DNA of 64,000 nt from Myroides sp. N17-2 (GTDB lineage Bacteria; Bacteroidota; Bacteroidia; Flavobacteriales; Flavobacteriaceae): contig NZ_NSGJ01000015.1 in assembly GCF_002286775.1 (NCBI RefSeq), forward strand, positions 1 to 64,000. The letters are read 5' to 3'. Position numbers and translations under genes: made by a program. The number at the start of each line of letters is the position of its first letter. Position 1 is the stretch's first letter. Below the pieces are notes generated by a model, which saw nothing but the letters and a program-made list of their open reading frames with translations, had not been told where the DNA came from and did not search any database. Below are positions 1-7,330 of this stretch, in pieces.

Positions 1-1
1 T

Positions 2-55
2 TTACTAGAAAAATATGTACTTTTACTCATCGTGTTTATTGTTTTGCAAGACTAA
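2..55 (+). CDS. C-terminal end of an upstream gene (partial)
   Basis: The second frame is open from the left edge to a TAA at 53-55 and encodes a short hydrophobic tail ending in IVLQD. A clear terminator hairpin begins 16 bases later, which is why I read this as the 3' end of a gene lying mostly outside the window. Eighteen codons are too few to name a product; a membrane protein or an immunity protein of the RHS locus would both fit. This is inference from position. Confidence 0.35.
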   Translation, partial: LLEKYVLLLIVFIVLQD

Positions 56-71
56 ACTACGATAACTTTTT

Positions 72-100
72 AGAAGTCAGCTTGCTGGCTTCTTTTTTTT
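72..100 (+). terminator. Rho-independent terminator
   Basis: An eight-pair stem (AGAAGTCA with TGGCTTCT, one G-T pair) around a six-base loop is followed by an unbroken T run. It closes the transcription unit ending at base 55. Confidence 0.8.
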
Positions 101-270
101 TATCGGACAACAATGATTATAACCAAAAACGGAGCATAGAGTTTAGAGTGTCTATAACCATTCTTATGGTTTTATTCTCCCTTGTTTTGCTTGGATATAT
201 GTTGGTTCGAGTTCAATATAAAGCTGCGGAAAGAAATTATTTAGAAAGCAGATCGGATATAAATTATTAG
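82..270 (+). CDS. Doubtful small single-TM peptide
   Basis: The open frame starts with TTG inside the terminator hairpin above, so the first residues cannot be trusted and the true start, if any, is unknown. The middle holds one convincing transmembrane segment (about residues 23-43: VSITILMVLFSLVLLGYM) followed by a short polar tail. It lies among RHS toxin and immunity remnants, so it may be a fragment of a membrane immunity protein. No family recognised; it may not be expressed. Confidence 0.25.
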   Translation: MLASFFLSDNNDYNQKRSIEFRVSITILMVLFSLVLLGYMLVRVQYKAAERNYLESRSDINY

Positions 271-285
271 AGATTATAATAATAA

Positions 286-420
286 AGGTCCTGATTTTGT
301 TTATGCTTTATGGGCTTATAGTAGTACCAATGTTAGGGCATGAAATAGTATATATAAAATAGATTTGAGTGTATGTTAATAGGACTTATTATTTGATTAA
401 TATTATGTTTCTGTGTTAGA
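286..420 (+). repeat. Degenerate linker module, copy A
   Basis: The first half (286-363) closely matches 2905-2981, and the second half (361-420) matches 1040-1105. The first half encodes a hydrophobic peptide tail (LILFMLYGLIVVPMLG, then stop) that is conserved in copy B. The second half contains a short membrane-peptide frame beginning MLIGLI that is interrupted here by TGA but open in copy C. It sits directly between toxin and immunity remnants. Confidence 0.6.
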
Positions 421-540
421 ACTGCAGATGTGGGGGGAAGGAATCTTAATGGAATGATTGAGGCTGCTAGTACAGATGGATTATCAATAACACTAGGGAT
501 GGGGAATTTCTGTAACTCCTGAATCTGTAATTATCCTTTA
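421..540 (+). pseudogene. Probable toxin-tip remnant, frameshifted
   Basis: One frame reads TADVGGRNLNGMIEAAS and another takes over at about 495 as GISVTPESVIIL before a TAA near 540. Joining the two needs one frameshift. The piece directly precedes the candidate immunity gene at 590, which is the place a toxin C-terminus would occupy. The toxin assignment rests only on position; no fold is recognised. Confidence 0.3.
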
Positions 541-589
541 ACATGTCCATACAAGAGTTTCATAGTAGAATTCAAAATAAACAAAAAAT

Positions 590-961
590 ATGGAGAATAA
601 CACCATCAAACCACTAGTAGATTTTAAAGAATTAGTAGAGAGTCATCTGACATATTATATTGTATCTAAGTTGACATTTGAAGAGTATAAAAGTTTTGTC
701 TTTTATTTTTTTACAGAGTTAAATAGGGTTAGAAATGAGGGAGTTAAGAAAGAAGAGGTAGATACTTTTTTAAATAAACATTATAGTAATGTTATGGTTT
801 CTTCTGATGATAATGATGTAATGTTTGAAAGAAAATTTACAGCTATAATGGAAGAGTTAACAGAGTTTTGTTCATCTCCACATTTTTGGAAAACGGATTT
901 TACTATATATATGCAAAAATGGGGAAGGCTTTTTTTAATTAGTTGGTTTAAACAGATTTAG
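590..961 (+). CDS. Hypothetical protein, candidate RHS immunity protein
   Basis: An intact 123-residue acidic cytoplasmic protein with no signal peptide or TM segment. It is probably helical (KELVESHLTYYIVSKL near the start; KFTAIMEELTEF in the second half) and ends with an aromatic tail. I do not recognise a domain. It lies right after a broken toxin tip and right before an RHS YD-repeat fragment, the position immunity genes hold in RHS loci. The ATG at 590 is the only sensible start. Immunity function is inferred from context alone. Confidence 0.55.
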   Translation: MENNTIKPLVDFKELVESHLTYYIVSKLTFEEYKSFVFYFFTELNRVRNEGVKKEEVDTFLNKHYSNVMVSSDDNDVMFERKFTAIMEELTEFCSSPHFWKTDFTIYMQKWGRLFLISWFKQI

Positions 962-1056
962 TGTATATAGAATAAGAGGTGAATATTTGAGTATTAGTGG
1001 GGCAGACTATAGTTATGACAGCTATGGTAACTTAGAAGTAGATTTGAGTGCATGTT
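962..1056 (+). pseudogene. RHS YD-repeat fragment
   Basis: The frame after the previous stop reads ISGADYSYDSYGNLEVDL and ends at a TAA at 1054-1056. YSYDSYGNL fits the RHS/YD repeat consensus (Y-x-x-D-x-x-G-N-L). No start codon or longer domain is attached, so this is a leftover piece of RHS coding sequence carrying no function of its own. Confidence 0.6.
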
Positions 1057-1115
1057 AATTGGACTTATTGTTTGGTTAATGTTATGTTTAGGTGTTAGTG
1101 GAGGTGCTATAGTTT
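1036..1115 (+). repeat. Degenerate linker module, copy C (second half)
   Basis: Closely matches 361-420 and more loosely 2979-3050. Here the small frame is open: an ATG at 1052 leads to a 25-residue hydrophobic peptide (MLIGLIVWLMLCLGVSGG and on) stopping at 1127-1129. It overlaps the last bases of the RHS fragment. Whether the peptide is made is unknown. Confidence 0.55.
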
Positions 1116-1129
1116 TATCTAAAAACTAG

Positions 1130-1350
1130 AAAATGACTACAGTAAATCTACCTAATGGAACTAATCGTACCAATATGGATAATACATTTGCTCCATTCTT
1201 AATTCCTATTTTTATAGAATGAATAATGGAATTAATTCTGTGAAATTAATTAATAGAATGAAATTTGATAATGTTTAAATTATTAATAATGGAGAGCTTG
1301 ATAACAGAAAACAAAATAGTTCATCAGGCTCTTTGTAAAAAAGAAGTTAT
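1130..1350 (+). other. Decayed sequence between RHS cassettes
   Basis: No intact gene. Two short frames (ATG at 1133 and ATG at 1221) stop after about 30 and 20 codons. Given the surroundings this is probably another eroded toxin tip, but nothing in it is recognisable. Confidence 0.4.
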
Positions 1351-1755
1351 ATGAAGCTGAAAATTTTACACATATTTATAATTGTTTTTTTTCTACTGAT
1401 AGGTATTAGTTATAATAATTCACAAGCTTACCCTATTGTACTATTTATTTCAGAAACAATAAAAAAGAATGTAGAAAATGACTTTGCATTTAGTATATCT
1501 TTTGAAGGTTTAAATTTTAATCTATTACTTCTAGAATTATTGATTGTATTAATTTTTATGTTGTGGTCATTAGTTGTAAAGAACAATATATTAAAGTTGA
1601 TTTCGGTTGTATGTATGTTTTGTTTATGGTTAAAGAATTTTGTTTTCTTAGATTGGATTATTAATTCATCAATTTATTTTTGGAGTTCTTTACCGTATTT
1701 AATCCTTACAATCATTTATATCTTTATTCTAGTTAAAAGAATAAAAAAAACTTAA
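1351..1755 (+). CDS. Four-TM membrane protein, candidate immunity protein
   Basis: A 134-residue hydrophobic protein with four predicted membrane segments (about residues 5-23, 51-73, 78-96 and 108-129) and a short Lys/Arg tail. The family is not recognised. Small multi-span proteins beside RHS tips are often immunity proteins against membrane-acting or periplasm-entering toxins; that is known of such loci in general and only inferred here. The stop lies immediately before an RHS core fragment, so the gene has been placed between toxin pieces. AT-rich, like the rest of this segment. Confidence 0.55.
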   Translation: MKLKILHIFIIVFFLLIGISYNNSQAYPIVLFISETIKKNVENDFAFSISFEGLNFNLLLLELLIVLIFMLWSLVVKNNILKLISVVCMFCLWLKNFVFLDWIINSSIYFWSSLPYLILTIIYIFILVKRIKKT

Positions 1756-2149
1756 AGAAGAACTTAGCACATACAGGGTATAATGAGAAGTCATATAATC
1801 TGATGAAGGATTATAAGTATCAGTATAACGCTAAAGAGAAGCAGGAAGAACTTGGACTGAACTACTATGACTATGGGGCTCGTAATTATGATGCGACTAT
1901 CAGTAGATGGATGAATGTGGATCCGCTAATGGAGAAGTATGTGAGATTTAGTCCTTATGCTATGTAGGGAATAATCCTATGAATGCTATTAATCCTAATG
2001 GAATGGAAATAGAACCTGAAGAGTTGAAAAGTCTTTTGAATAAAACACCAAGTAGTAGAACTTCTGCAGAAAGCCAAAAACTTAAAGCGCATGAAAAAGC
2101 AACACAACAGAGAGGATCAAGACATAGTAAAGGAGGAAAAAAAAGATAA
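1756..2149 (+). pseudogene. RHS repeat-associated core with toxin tip, frameshifted
   Basis: The frame from about 1764 encodes the RHS-associated core: [20 protein letters not shown], then [18 protein letters not shown] and RFSPYA. At 1961 a one-base loss turns the expected SPYAYVGNNP into a stop; the next frame resumes with [13 protein letters not shown], the conserved end of the core. It continues into a tip of about 45 residues rich in Lys, Arg and Ser (HEKATQQRGSRHSKGGKKR) ending at TAA 2147-2149. The N-terminal RHS shell is absent. The tip overlaps the next gene. The RHS identity is secure; the activity of the tip is unknown. Confidence 0.85.
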
Positions 2150-2792
2150 GTTGATTAGTAGATTATCTAAATTAACTTGGGAAGAAGATTATAATCTAGT
2201 TTATGATTTTTGTCATTCTGATATTAAATTAGAATTGAATGATATTAAAAAATTGTTATTAATAGATGATAAGAGCTTAGTTGATGTTTTTCTTAGTGAG
2301 TATATTCTGTTTGATGACGAAGATAAAGCTTATTTAATTGAGTACATTAATGATAATCTTTCTCATGAAAGTACAGAGTTTCTTTCTGACCTTGTTTATA
2401 TTGCTAATGATTTGTCATTGAATATTGATTATGTGAAGGTTTTAGGTTTGATTATTAAATATGTTGGAGATGAAAATTATGTTGTATTAGGTGCTTTACA
2501 TTATATTTCAAATAATATAAAATATCGTTACATAGAAGAGATATTTGAGGCATTGGAAGAGGTGGTGAATTCGACTAATTATTATCAAGTTGAGCAAACC
2601 TTAGCAAGTATCACTCTTTATAGGGTAACTAATAAGGTTACTTATCTTGATTTTGTGAAAGAGTTGTTATTATACGATAAAGATAATGCTGTTTTTATAG
2701 TTAATCTCTTAAAAGAAGAACCTTATCAAGAAAAGTATTTTAATGTAAAAACATTTGTAAAAAGAGTTAATTTGCCTACTGATATTACCTAA
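2091..2792 (+). CDS. Helical-repeat protein, candidate immunity partner of the RHS tip
   Basis: A 233-residue acidic, mostly helical protein, possibly of HEAT-like repeats (for example YIEEIFEALEEVVNSTNYYQ), with no signal or TM segment. The ATG at 2091 lies inside the toxin-tip frame and overlaps it by 59 bases. A TTG at 2151, just past the toxin stop, has AGGAGG at 2131-2136 upstream, though with a long 14-base gap, and is an alternative start that would remove the very charged first 20 residues. Direct coupling to an RHS tip makes immunity the best guess. It is intact although the toxin is frameshifted. Confidence 0.6.
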   Translation: MKKQHNREDQDIVKEEKKDKLISRLSKLTWEEDYNLVYDFCHSDIKLELNDIKKLLLIDDKSLVDVFLSEYILFDDEDKAYLIEYINDNLSHESTEFLSDLVYIANDLSLNIDYVKVLGLIIKYVGDENYVVLGALHYISNNIKYRYIEEIFEALEEVVNSTNYYQVEQTLASITLYRVTNKVTYLDFVKELLLYDKDNAVFIVNLLKEEPYQEKYFNVKTFVKRVNLPTDIT

Positions 2793-2797
2793 GTGGA

Positions 2798-2902
2798 TTT
2801 CAGTATGTAGGAGGTAAGCTGAGCTTCTTTCCTACCGCTGAGGGATTCTATAACCTAGTAAACAATGGATATGGCTATTCTACATACAGTGTGCTATCAT
2901 AA
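2798..2902 (+). pseudogene. RHS repeat fragment (FFPTAEGFYNL)
   Basis: The frame reads QYVGGKLSFFPTAEGFYN and then LVNNGYGYSTYSVLS before stops at about 2900. This matches the segment of Bacteroidetes RHS proteins just upstream of the core (FFPTAEG-Y followed by YxY), where DHLGNVR would normally follow. That continuation is missing, so the fragment is truncated at both ends. Confidence 0.65.
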
Positions 2903-2904
2903 TA

Positions 2905-3060
2905 GGTCTGATTTTGTTTATCCTTTATGGGCTTGTAATACTTCCAATGTTAGGGCCTGAAATAGTATATGTGAAATAGATATTTGATATTCTTTTTTAG
3001 TAATTAATATCAATGTTATCAGATTGTTATGTTTTAGTTTAGGTGTTGGATGGTTGCTTT
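2905..3060 (+). repeat. Degenerate linker module, copy B
   Basis: The first 77 bases match 286-363 with a few changes and encode the same hydrophobic tail (LILFILYGLVILPMLG). The remainder is a more diverged version of the second half seen at 361-420 and 1040-1105. It directly follows an RHS fragment and precedes another candidate immunity gene. Confidence 0.6.
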
Positions 3061-3096
3061 TAATTAGGTAGTTTTAACCTAACCAATACAACTACT

Positions 3097-3624
3097 ATGA
3101 ATGAATTTCTACGTTATCGATTTCTGATAGATTCAGGTGTTGATGTACTGTTTAAAAATGAGATAAACAGTCTACAGTTTACTTATAACTTCTCAGATGA
3201 TTATTTTCGGTTTTTGTTAGTGAATAGCAATTCTGCTTTAAAGAGAATAGCTGGTGATGTGTCTATTTTCTTTGGGTATGGAGAGGATAGTCTTGATGTA
3301 TTAGAAGAGATAAATGAAGAGAGTTTTTTCTCTCCTTATATATTTATTATGGGGAGATGGGATAAGGATACATTGATCGGAGAGGTGTTAGTAGGGGAGC
3401 ATAAAGGAGCTATCGTACTTCTAGATGAAGAGCAATACTGTGATATAGATAGTATAGAAGAGTTATTTGAAGATATAGATAACGTTGAATGTCTTATGAA
3501 ATGCGATGCATCGATCGTTAGAATGTTATTATCAGAAGAGCTAGGCGTAGCGAAGGTATTAGAATGTTCATTTATTGAGTTTTTAGAGAATAGACTATTA
3601 CTTGGTAATGGTCATAGATGTTAG
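3097..3624 (+). CDS. Hypothetical acidic protein, candidate immunity protein
   Basis: A 175-residue acidic soluble protein. The middle (GEVLVGEHKGAIVLLDEEQY) looks like a beta sheet and the rest alternates helices; it loosely recalls SMI1/KNR4-type immunity proteins, but I cannot confirm that. It has no signal peptide or TM segment. It is the last gene of the RHS remnant region, ends at a strong terminator, and follows linker module copy B. The ATG at 3097 is preceded by stops in frame. Confidence 0.55.
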   Translation: MNEFLRYRFLIDSGVDVLFKNEINSLQFTYNFSDDYFRFLLVNSNSALKRIAGDVSIFFGYGEDSLDVLEEINEESFFSPYIFIMGRWDKDTLIGEVLVGEHKGAIVLLDEEQYCDIDSIEELFEDIDNVECLMKCDASIVRMLLSEELGVAKVLECSFIEFLENRLLLGNGHRC

Positions 3625-3662
3625 ATTACGTGTTTTTTTTAGGTTAGGTTTTTTTAATGTGA

Positions 3663-3697
3663 AATAGTGTAGTGAAGGGGACTACACTATTTTTTTT
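3663..3697 (+). terminator. Rho-independent terminator
   Basis: A perfect 11-pair stem (AATAGTGTAGT with ACTACACTATT) around a seven-base loop, then a T run. It marks the right end of the RHS remnant region. Confidence 0.9.
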
Positions 3698-3881
3698 GTT
3701 TTTTATAGAAATCTCTTCACTTTGTATATATAGATGGTTATTTCGTATTTATTGCATTGTTTTGGATAATTAAAAATTAATATGAGGAGATATTAGTACA
3801 GGTTGGTTCCTTATTTTTCCGTTTCAAGTTGCGATATATCATTTTGGGTGATGTAGATTTATATTTATAGAAATATAAAAG

Positions 3882-3889
3882 TACTTTTG
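3882..3889 (+). promoter_or_regulatory. Probable -7 box for the LytS-LytTR pair
   Basis: TACTTTTG fits the Bacteroidetes TAnnTTTG box and lies 21 bases before the kinase ATG. No good -33 TTG is seen at the expected distance, so confidence is moderate. Confidence 0.45.
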
Positions 3890-3909
3890 TTAAAGAATTT
3901 AATAAAAGT

Positions 3910-5019
3910 ATGGCAGCAAAGAAAGTAAAAGAAGAATCTATGTTCTTAAAACATTATAGACTAATGGTCATCCCATTGGTGTTTATTCTTTATTTATTTT
4001 CTCACTTTCTTTTGAATCCCTATGATGCCGACTGGACAGAGATGGGATTAGATGAGATGTGGGAATCTGCCTTAGTACTCTTTATTTACTGTATGGCGAT
4101 TACTGAAGTGAGCCTTTGGTTAAGTAGGATTCTTAATAAGTTTTTGCCTTGGCATAAGCTTCCTATTATGCGTGTGGTGGTACAGTTCGTCTTACTACTC
4201 GTATTTATCTTTATCATATACTTTGTGATTAACTTCGTTTATATCTTATTGTCTCCTTATGAGTCATTTGATATTATTGATCTAGAGGCTAAAATAGATA
4301 TCTGGCAGTCGTTAATCATTAGTATTAATACAGGTATATTTATTAGTGCGATACACACAGGGTACTTTTTGATCAACAACTGGAAGAAGTCAATGGTAGA
4401 TGCGTCTGACCTAAAGTTAAAGGCAGAGCAGTTAGAGCGTGTCGCTAGTCAAGCAGAGTTAGAATCTCTAAAGATGCAACTAGACCCTCACTTCTTATTT
4501 AATAACTTCAGTACCTTATCTGAGTTAGTAGTAGAGGATCAGGATATCGCGGTTAAGTTTATAGATCACTTGTCTTTAGTATACCGATATATGCTGTCTA
4601 ATGTCAGAAAGAATACGATTAGCTTAGCAGAAGAATTGAGTTTCGTAGAGTCTTATTTCTACTTGATAAAAGAGAGAATGGGGAGTAAGGTGATCCTAAA
4701 TATTAATGTATTAGAGGAAGTCAAGAAGGGGTTTTATGTAGCTCCTATATCTATCCAATTATTAGTAGAGAACGCTGTGAAACACAATAGTGCTTCTAAA
4801 GAAAAACCACTAAAGATAGATATCTATGTAGATGGTAATTATGTGGTGGTGAGTAATAATATACAAGAGTTAGTGGTGACATTACCTTCTTCTAAGGTAG
4901 GGCTAACTAATATAATAGAACGATATAGACTATTGAGTAAAAATAAGGTGATTATAGAGAAGTCTTCAGACAACTTTATAGTTAGACTGCCTTTATTAAT
5001 CAATAAAAGTGACAAATAA
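3910..5019 (+). CDS. LytS/YehU-type sensor histidine kinase
   Basis: A 369-residue inner-membrane kinase. Four TM segments (about residues 18-36, 53-72, 88-114 and 136-155) are followed by a short coiled linker and the His_kinase domain with the phosphoacceptor motif QLDPHFLFNN (His194) and an N-box LLVENAVKHN near 285. There is no large periplasmic loop, so the signal is probably sensed in or at the membrane. It is expected to phosphorylate the LytTR regulator whose gene starts 17 bases downstream. The signal is unknown. RND efflux genes follow after a terminator, so they could be targets, but that is only proximity. Confidence 0.9.
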   Translation: MAAKKVKEESMFLKHYRLMVIPLVFILYLFSHFLLNPYDADWTEMGLDEMWESALVLFIYCMAITEVSLWLSRILNKFLPWHKLPIMRVVVQFVLLLVFIFIIYFVINFVYILLSPYESFDIIDLEAKIDIWQSLIISINTGIFISAIHTGYFLINNWKKSMVDASDLKLKAEQLERVASQAELESLKMQLDPHFLFNNFSTLSELVVEDQDIAVKFIDHLSLVYRYMLSNVRKNTISLAEELSFVESYFYLIKERMGSKVILNINVLEEVKKGFYVAPISIQLLVENAVKHNSASKEKPLKIDIYVDGNYVVVSNNIQELVVTLPSSKVGLTNIIERYRLLSKNKVIIEKSSDNFIVRLPLLINKSDK

Positions 5020-5036
5020 ATAAAATAGGTAGACAG

Positions 5037-5795
5037 ATGAAAGTTTTGATAGTAGAGGATGAGGTAAGAAATGCTAATAAGTTATCTCGTTTATTACAGA
5101 CGCTAGATCCTAATATAGAGATACTCGCTGTGGTAGAAAGTGTAAAAGAGTGTGTGAGTTGGTTGCAGGACAATGACGAACCTTCTTTGATTATGATGGA
5201 TATTAGATTAGAAGATGGACTGTGCTTTGAGATTTTCGAACAAGTGGAGGTCAAGACTCCTGTCATCTTCACAACATCATACGATGAGTATGCCTTAAAA
5301 GCATTTAAGGTTAATAGTATTGATTATATTATGAAACCTGTTAGGGAGGAAGAGTTAGAGCAGGCTTTAGCTAAGTTTAAATCTCTTCGTTCTGCTCCTG
5401 TATTAAGTGATTCTATCAAGGATATCCTTGGGCATCTACACAAGAAAGAGGCATTCTATAGATCTCGTTTTCTTATTCCGTATAAGGACGGCTTTAAGAC
5501 TGTGAAAGTAGAAGAGATAGACTTCATATTCTCTGAATTAAAGATTACACACTTAGTGCTTAAAGATAAGTCGGTGATTATAGTCGGACAAACTTTAGAG
5601 GAGTTAGAAGAGGAGTTAGATCCTGCAGTATTTTTTAGAGCAAATAGACAGCATATCATCAGTGTGGACAGTATAAATAATATTCAAAATTATCACAACG
5701 GAAAGCTTAAAGTTAGCTTAGTAAAAGATCCACAGCGTGAAGTGATTATTAGTAGAGAAAAAGCTCCGTTATTAAAGAGCTGGTTGAATAGCTAG
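5037..5795 (+). CDS. LytTR-family response regulator
   Basis: A 252-residue response regulator. The N-terminal receiver carries the acidic pair EDE at 7-9, the phosphoacceptor Asp55 in MMDIRLEDG, Thr in the FTTSYDEYA stretch and the conserved Lys in IMKPVREEE. The C-terminal LytTR DNA-binding domain spans about 148-250 (RSRFLIPYKDGFKTV, then ANRQHIISVDSI). It forms a two-gene operon with the LytS-type kinase and ends at a strong terminator. LytTR proteins bind pairs of short direct repeats; I did not identify a certain site here. Confidence 0.92.
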   Translation: MKVLIVEDEVRNANKLSRLLQTLDPNIEILAVVESVKECVSWLQDNDEPSLIMMDIRLEDGLCFEIFEQVEVKTPVIFTTSYDEYALKAFKVNSIDYIMKPVREEELEQALAKFKSLRSAPVLSDSIKDILGHLHKKEAFYRSRFLIPYKDGFKTVKVEEIDFIFSELKITHLVLKDKSVIIVGQTLEELEEELDPAVFFRANRQHIISVDSINNIQNYHNGKLKVSLVKDPQREVIISREKAPLLKSWLNS

Positions 5796-5817
5796 TAAGA
5801 ATTAAGATAGTCAAAAG

Positions 5818-5853
5818 AAAAGCCCACATAGTAGAGATGCTATGTGGGCTTTT
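5818..5853 (+). terminator. Rho-independent terminator after the LytTR gene
   Basis: A perfect 14-pair stem (AAAAGCCCACATAG with its complement) with an eight-base loop. The stem itself begins with A and ends with T, so it could work in both directions. Confidence 0.9.
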
Positions 5854-6019
5854 CGTTTGGCTAAGATTATGTGTTATTAGATGTGTTTAGGGGTTGAGTT
5901 TATTAAAATATTTTTAATTAATTCACTGTGATATATGGTTATTAGCCAGTTTAGAATGTCTGTTTTCTAGTTGCTAATTAATGCTGTTTCGTATTAGTAA
6001 CAAGTTTTGACGTTTCAGG

Positions 6020-6042
6020 TTCGAATTTGTACGCTTCGAATT
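6020..6042. promoter_or_regulatory. Direct repeat TTCGAATT before the RND operon
   Basis: TTCGAATT occurs at 6020-6027 and again at 6035-6042, 15 bases apart and about 60 bases before the adaptor start. Each copy contains the palindrome TTCGAA. It may be an operator, but no regulator can be tied to it from sequence. Confidence 0.3.
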
Positions 6043-6100
6043 AATTATAGAAGTTGGCGTTCTATTTTTTTGGACTTTTGTTGTGTTAAAAGCGTTAGAA

Positions 6101-7285
6101 ATGAATAAAATTTATAGAAGTACGAAAGTTTTGTTTTTAGGAGGACTATTATTTGGTTTATCTGTATTTTTCGTTAGTTGTAAAAATCAGTCAAATGAGG
6201 GAGCTGAAGAAGTAGCTGCTTTAGAAGTAAAAACAAATGTAGTGGAGAAAGGTGATGCCTTAGTATTAAAAAAATATACTGCATCATTAGAAGGAAGAGT
6301 TAACGTAGAAGTACGTGCACAAGCTTCTGGGTATATAGAAAAGATATTAGTAGAAGAGGGAAGCTATGTGAAAAAAGGTCAAGCATTAATGTTAATCGAT
6401 GCTCAACCTTACCGCATACAGCTAAACAATGCTAATGCTAGCTTAAGAGCAGCACAGGCAGCGTTAGTTAATGCGCAATTAGAAAAAGATAAAGTACAAT
6501 CTCTATTAGATAATAAGTTCGTATCACCGATACAGTTAAAGACAGCAGAGGCAGTCTTAGACAATGCAAAAGCTAATGTAGCTCAAGCTCAGGCAGCTGT
6601 AGCAGAGGCTAAGTTAAACTTAAGCTACTGTACGATCACAGCTCCAGTAGATGGGTTCTTAGGACGTATCACTAAGCGTGTGGGTAACTTAGTAACAGCA
6701 GGTGAGGCAGAAGAGTTAACTACGATGTCTGATATCTCTCAGATGTATGCTTACTTCTCATTAACAGAGGCTGATTATTTCAACTTGATTAAGGAGAATG
6801 GATCTGCTGAGAATGTATTGAAGATGCCAATCGAATTAGAATTGAGCAATGGAGATAAATATCCTATCACAGGTAAAGTAGATGTAATCAACGGAGAGTT
6901 TGATGCAGGGACTAACTCTATCAGTGTGCGTGCTGTATTTGATAATCCAGATCGATTATTGAGAAATGGTGGTACAGGTATCGTTAATCTAATGGCTACG
7001 CATAAGAATGTAGTACAGATTCCTATCGCTGCTACTTCTGATCTACAAGATAAGATCTTCGCTTATGTAGTGAATAAAGATAACACTGTAGATCAACGTC
7101 AGTTAAAAATCATCGGTAAGAACTTGCACACTTACTTCATAGAAAGTGGAGTGAATCAAGGAGAGGTACTAGCTATAACAGGTGTGAACCAATTACAAGA
7201 TGGTATGACAGTAACTGCGCTACCTGCATCAGCTAAGAAAGCAGGTGGTAATGTAGAGCCACAAACTGCGAAAGCAAGCGAGTAA
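6101..7285 (+). CDS. RND efflux periplasmic adaptor (AcrA/MexA family), lipoprotein
   Basis: Links the inner-membrane pump to the outer-membrane channel. I chose the ATG at 6101 over an upstream GTG at 6083 because it gives a clean lipoprotein signal: basic start, hydrophobic core, and lipobox FVSC with Cys27. A lipoyl-like half motif (IEKILVEEGSYVKKGQALM), a helical hairpin rich in Ala, the second lipoyl half (ITAPVDGFLGRI) and beta-barrel and membrane-proximal domains follow in family order. The 394 residues are typical. It is first in an operon with the pump (45 bases downstream) and the outer-membrane factor. Confidence 0.93.
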   Translation: MNKIYRSTKVLFLGGLLFGLSVFFVSCKNQSNEGAEEVAALEVKTNVVEKGDALVLKKYTASLEGRVNVEVRAQASGYIEKILVEEGSYVKKGQALMLIDAQPYRIQLNNANASLRAAQAALVNAQLEKDKVQSLLDNKFVSPIQLKTAEAVLDNAKANVAQAQAAVAEAKLNLSYCTITAPVDGFLGRITKRVGNLVTAGEAEELTTMSDISQMYAYFSLTEADYFNLIKENGSAENVLKMPIELELSNGDKYPITGKVDVINGEFDAGTNSISVRAVFDNPDRLLRNGGTGIVNLMATHKNVVQIPIAATSDLQDKIFAYVVNKDNTVDQRQLKIIGKNLHTYFIESGVNQGEVLAITGVNQLQDGMTVTALPASAKKAGGNVEPQTAKASE

Positions 7286-7330
7286 GCAATCTCAAAAGAT
7301 TCTTTATTTTAATTAAAACAAACAGAACAA

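Noticed and set aside
1961..1961. Programmed frameshift in the RHS core
   Set aside because: No slippery heptamer or downstream structure is evident, and the N-terminal RHS shell is missing, so simple decay or a base-call error is more likely.
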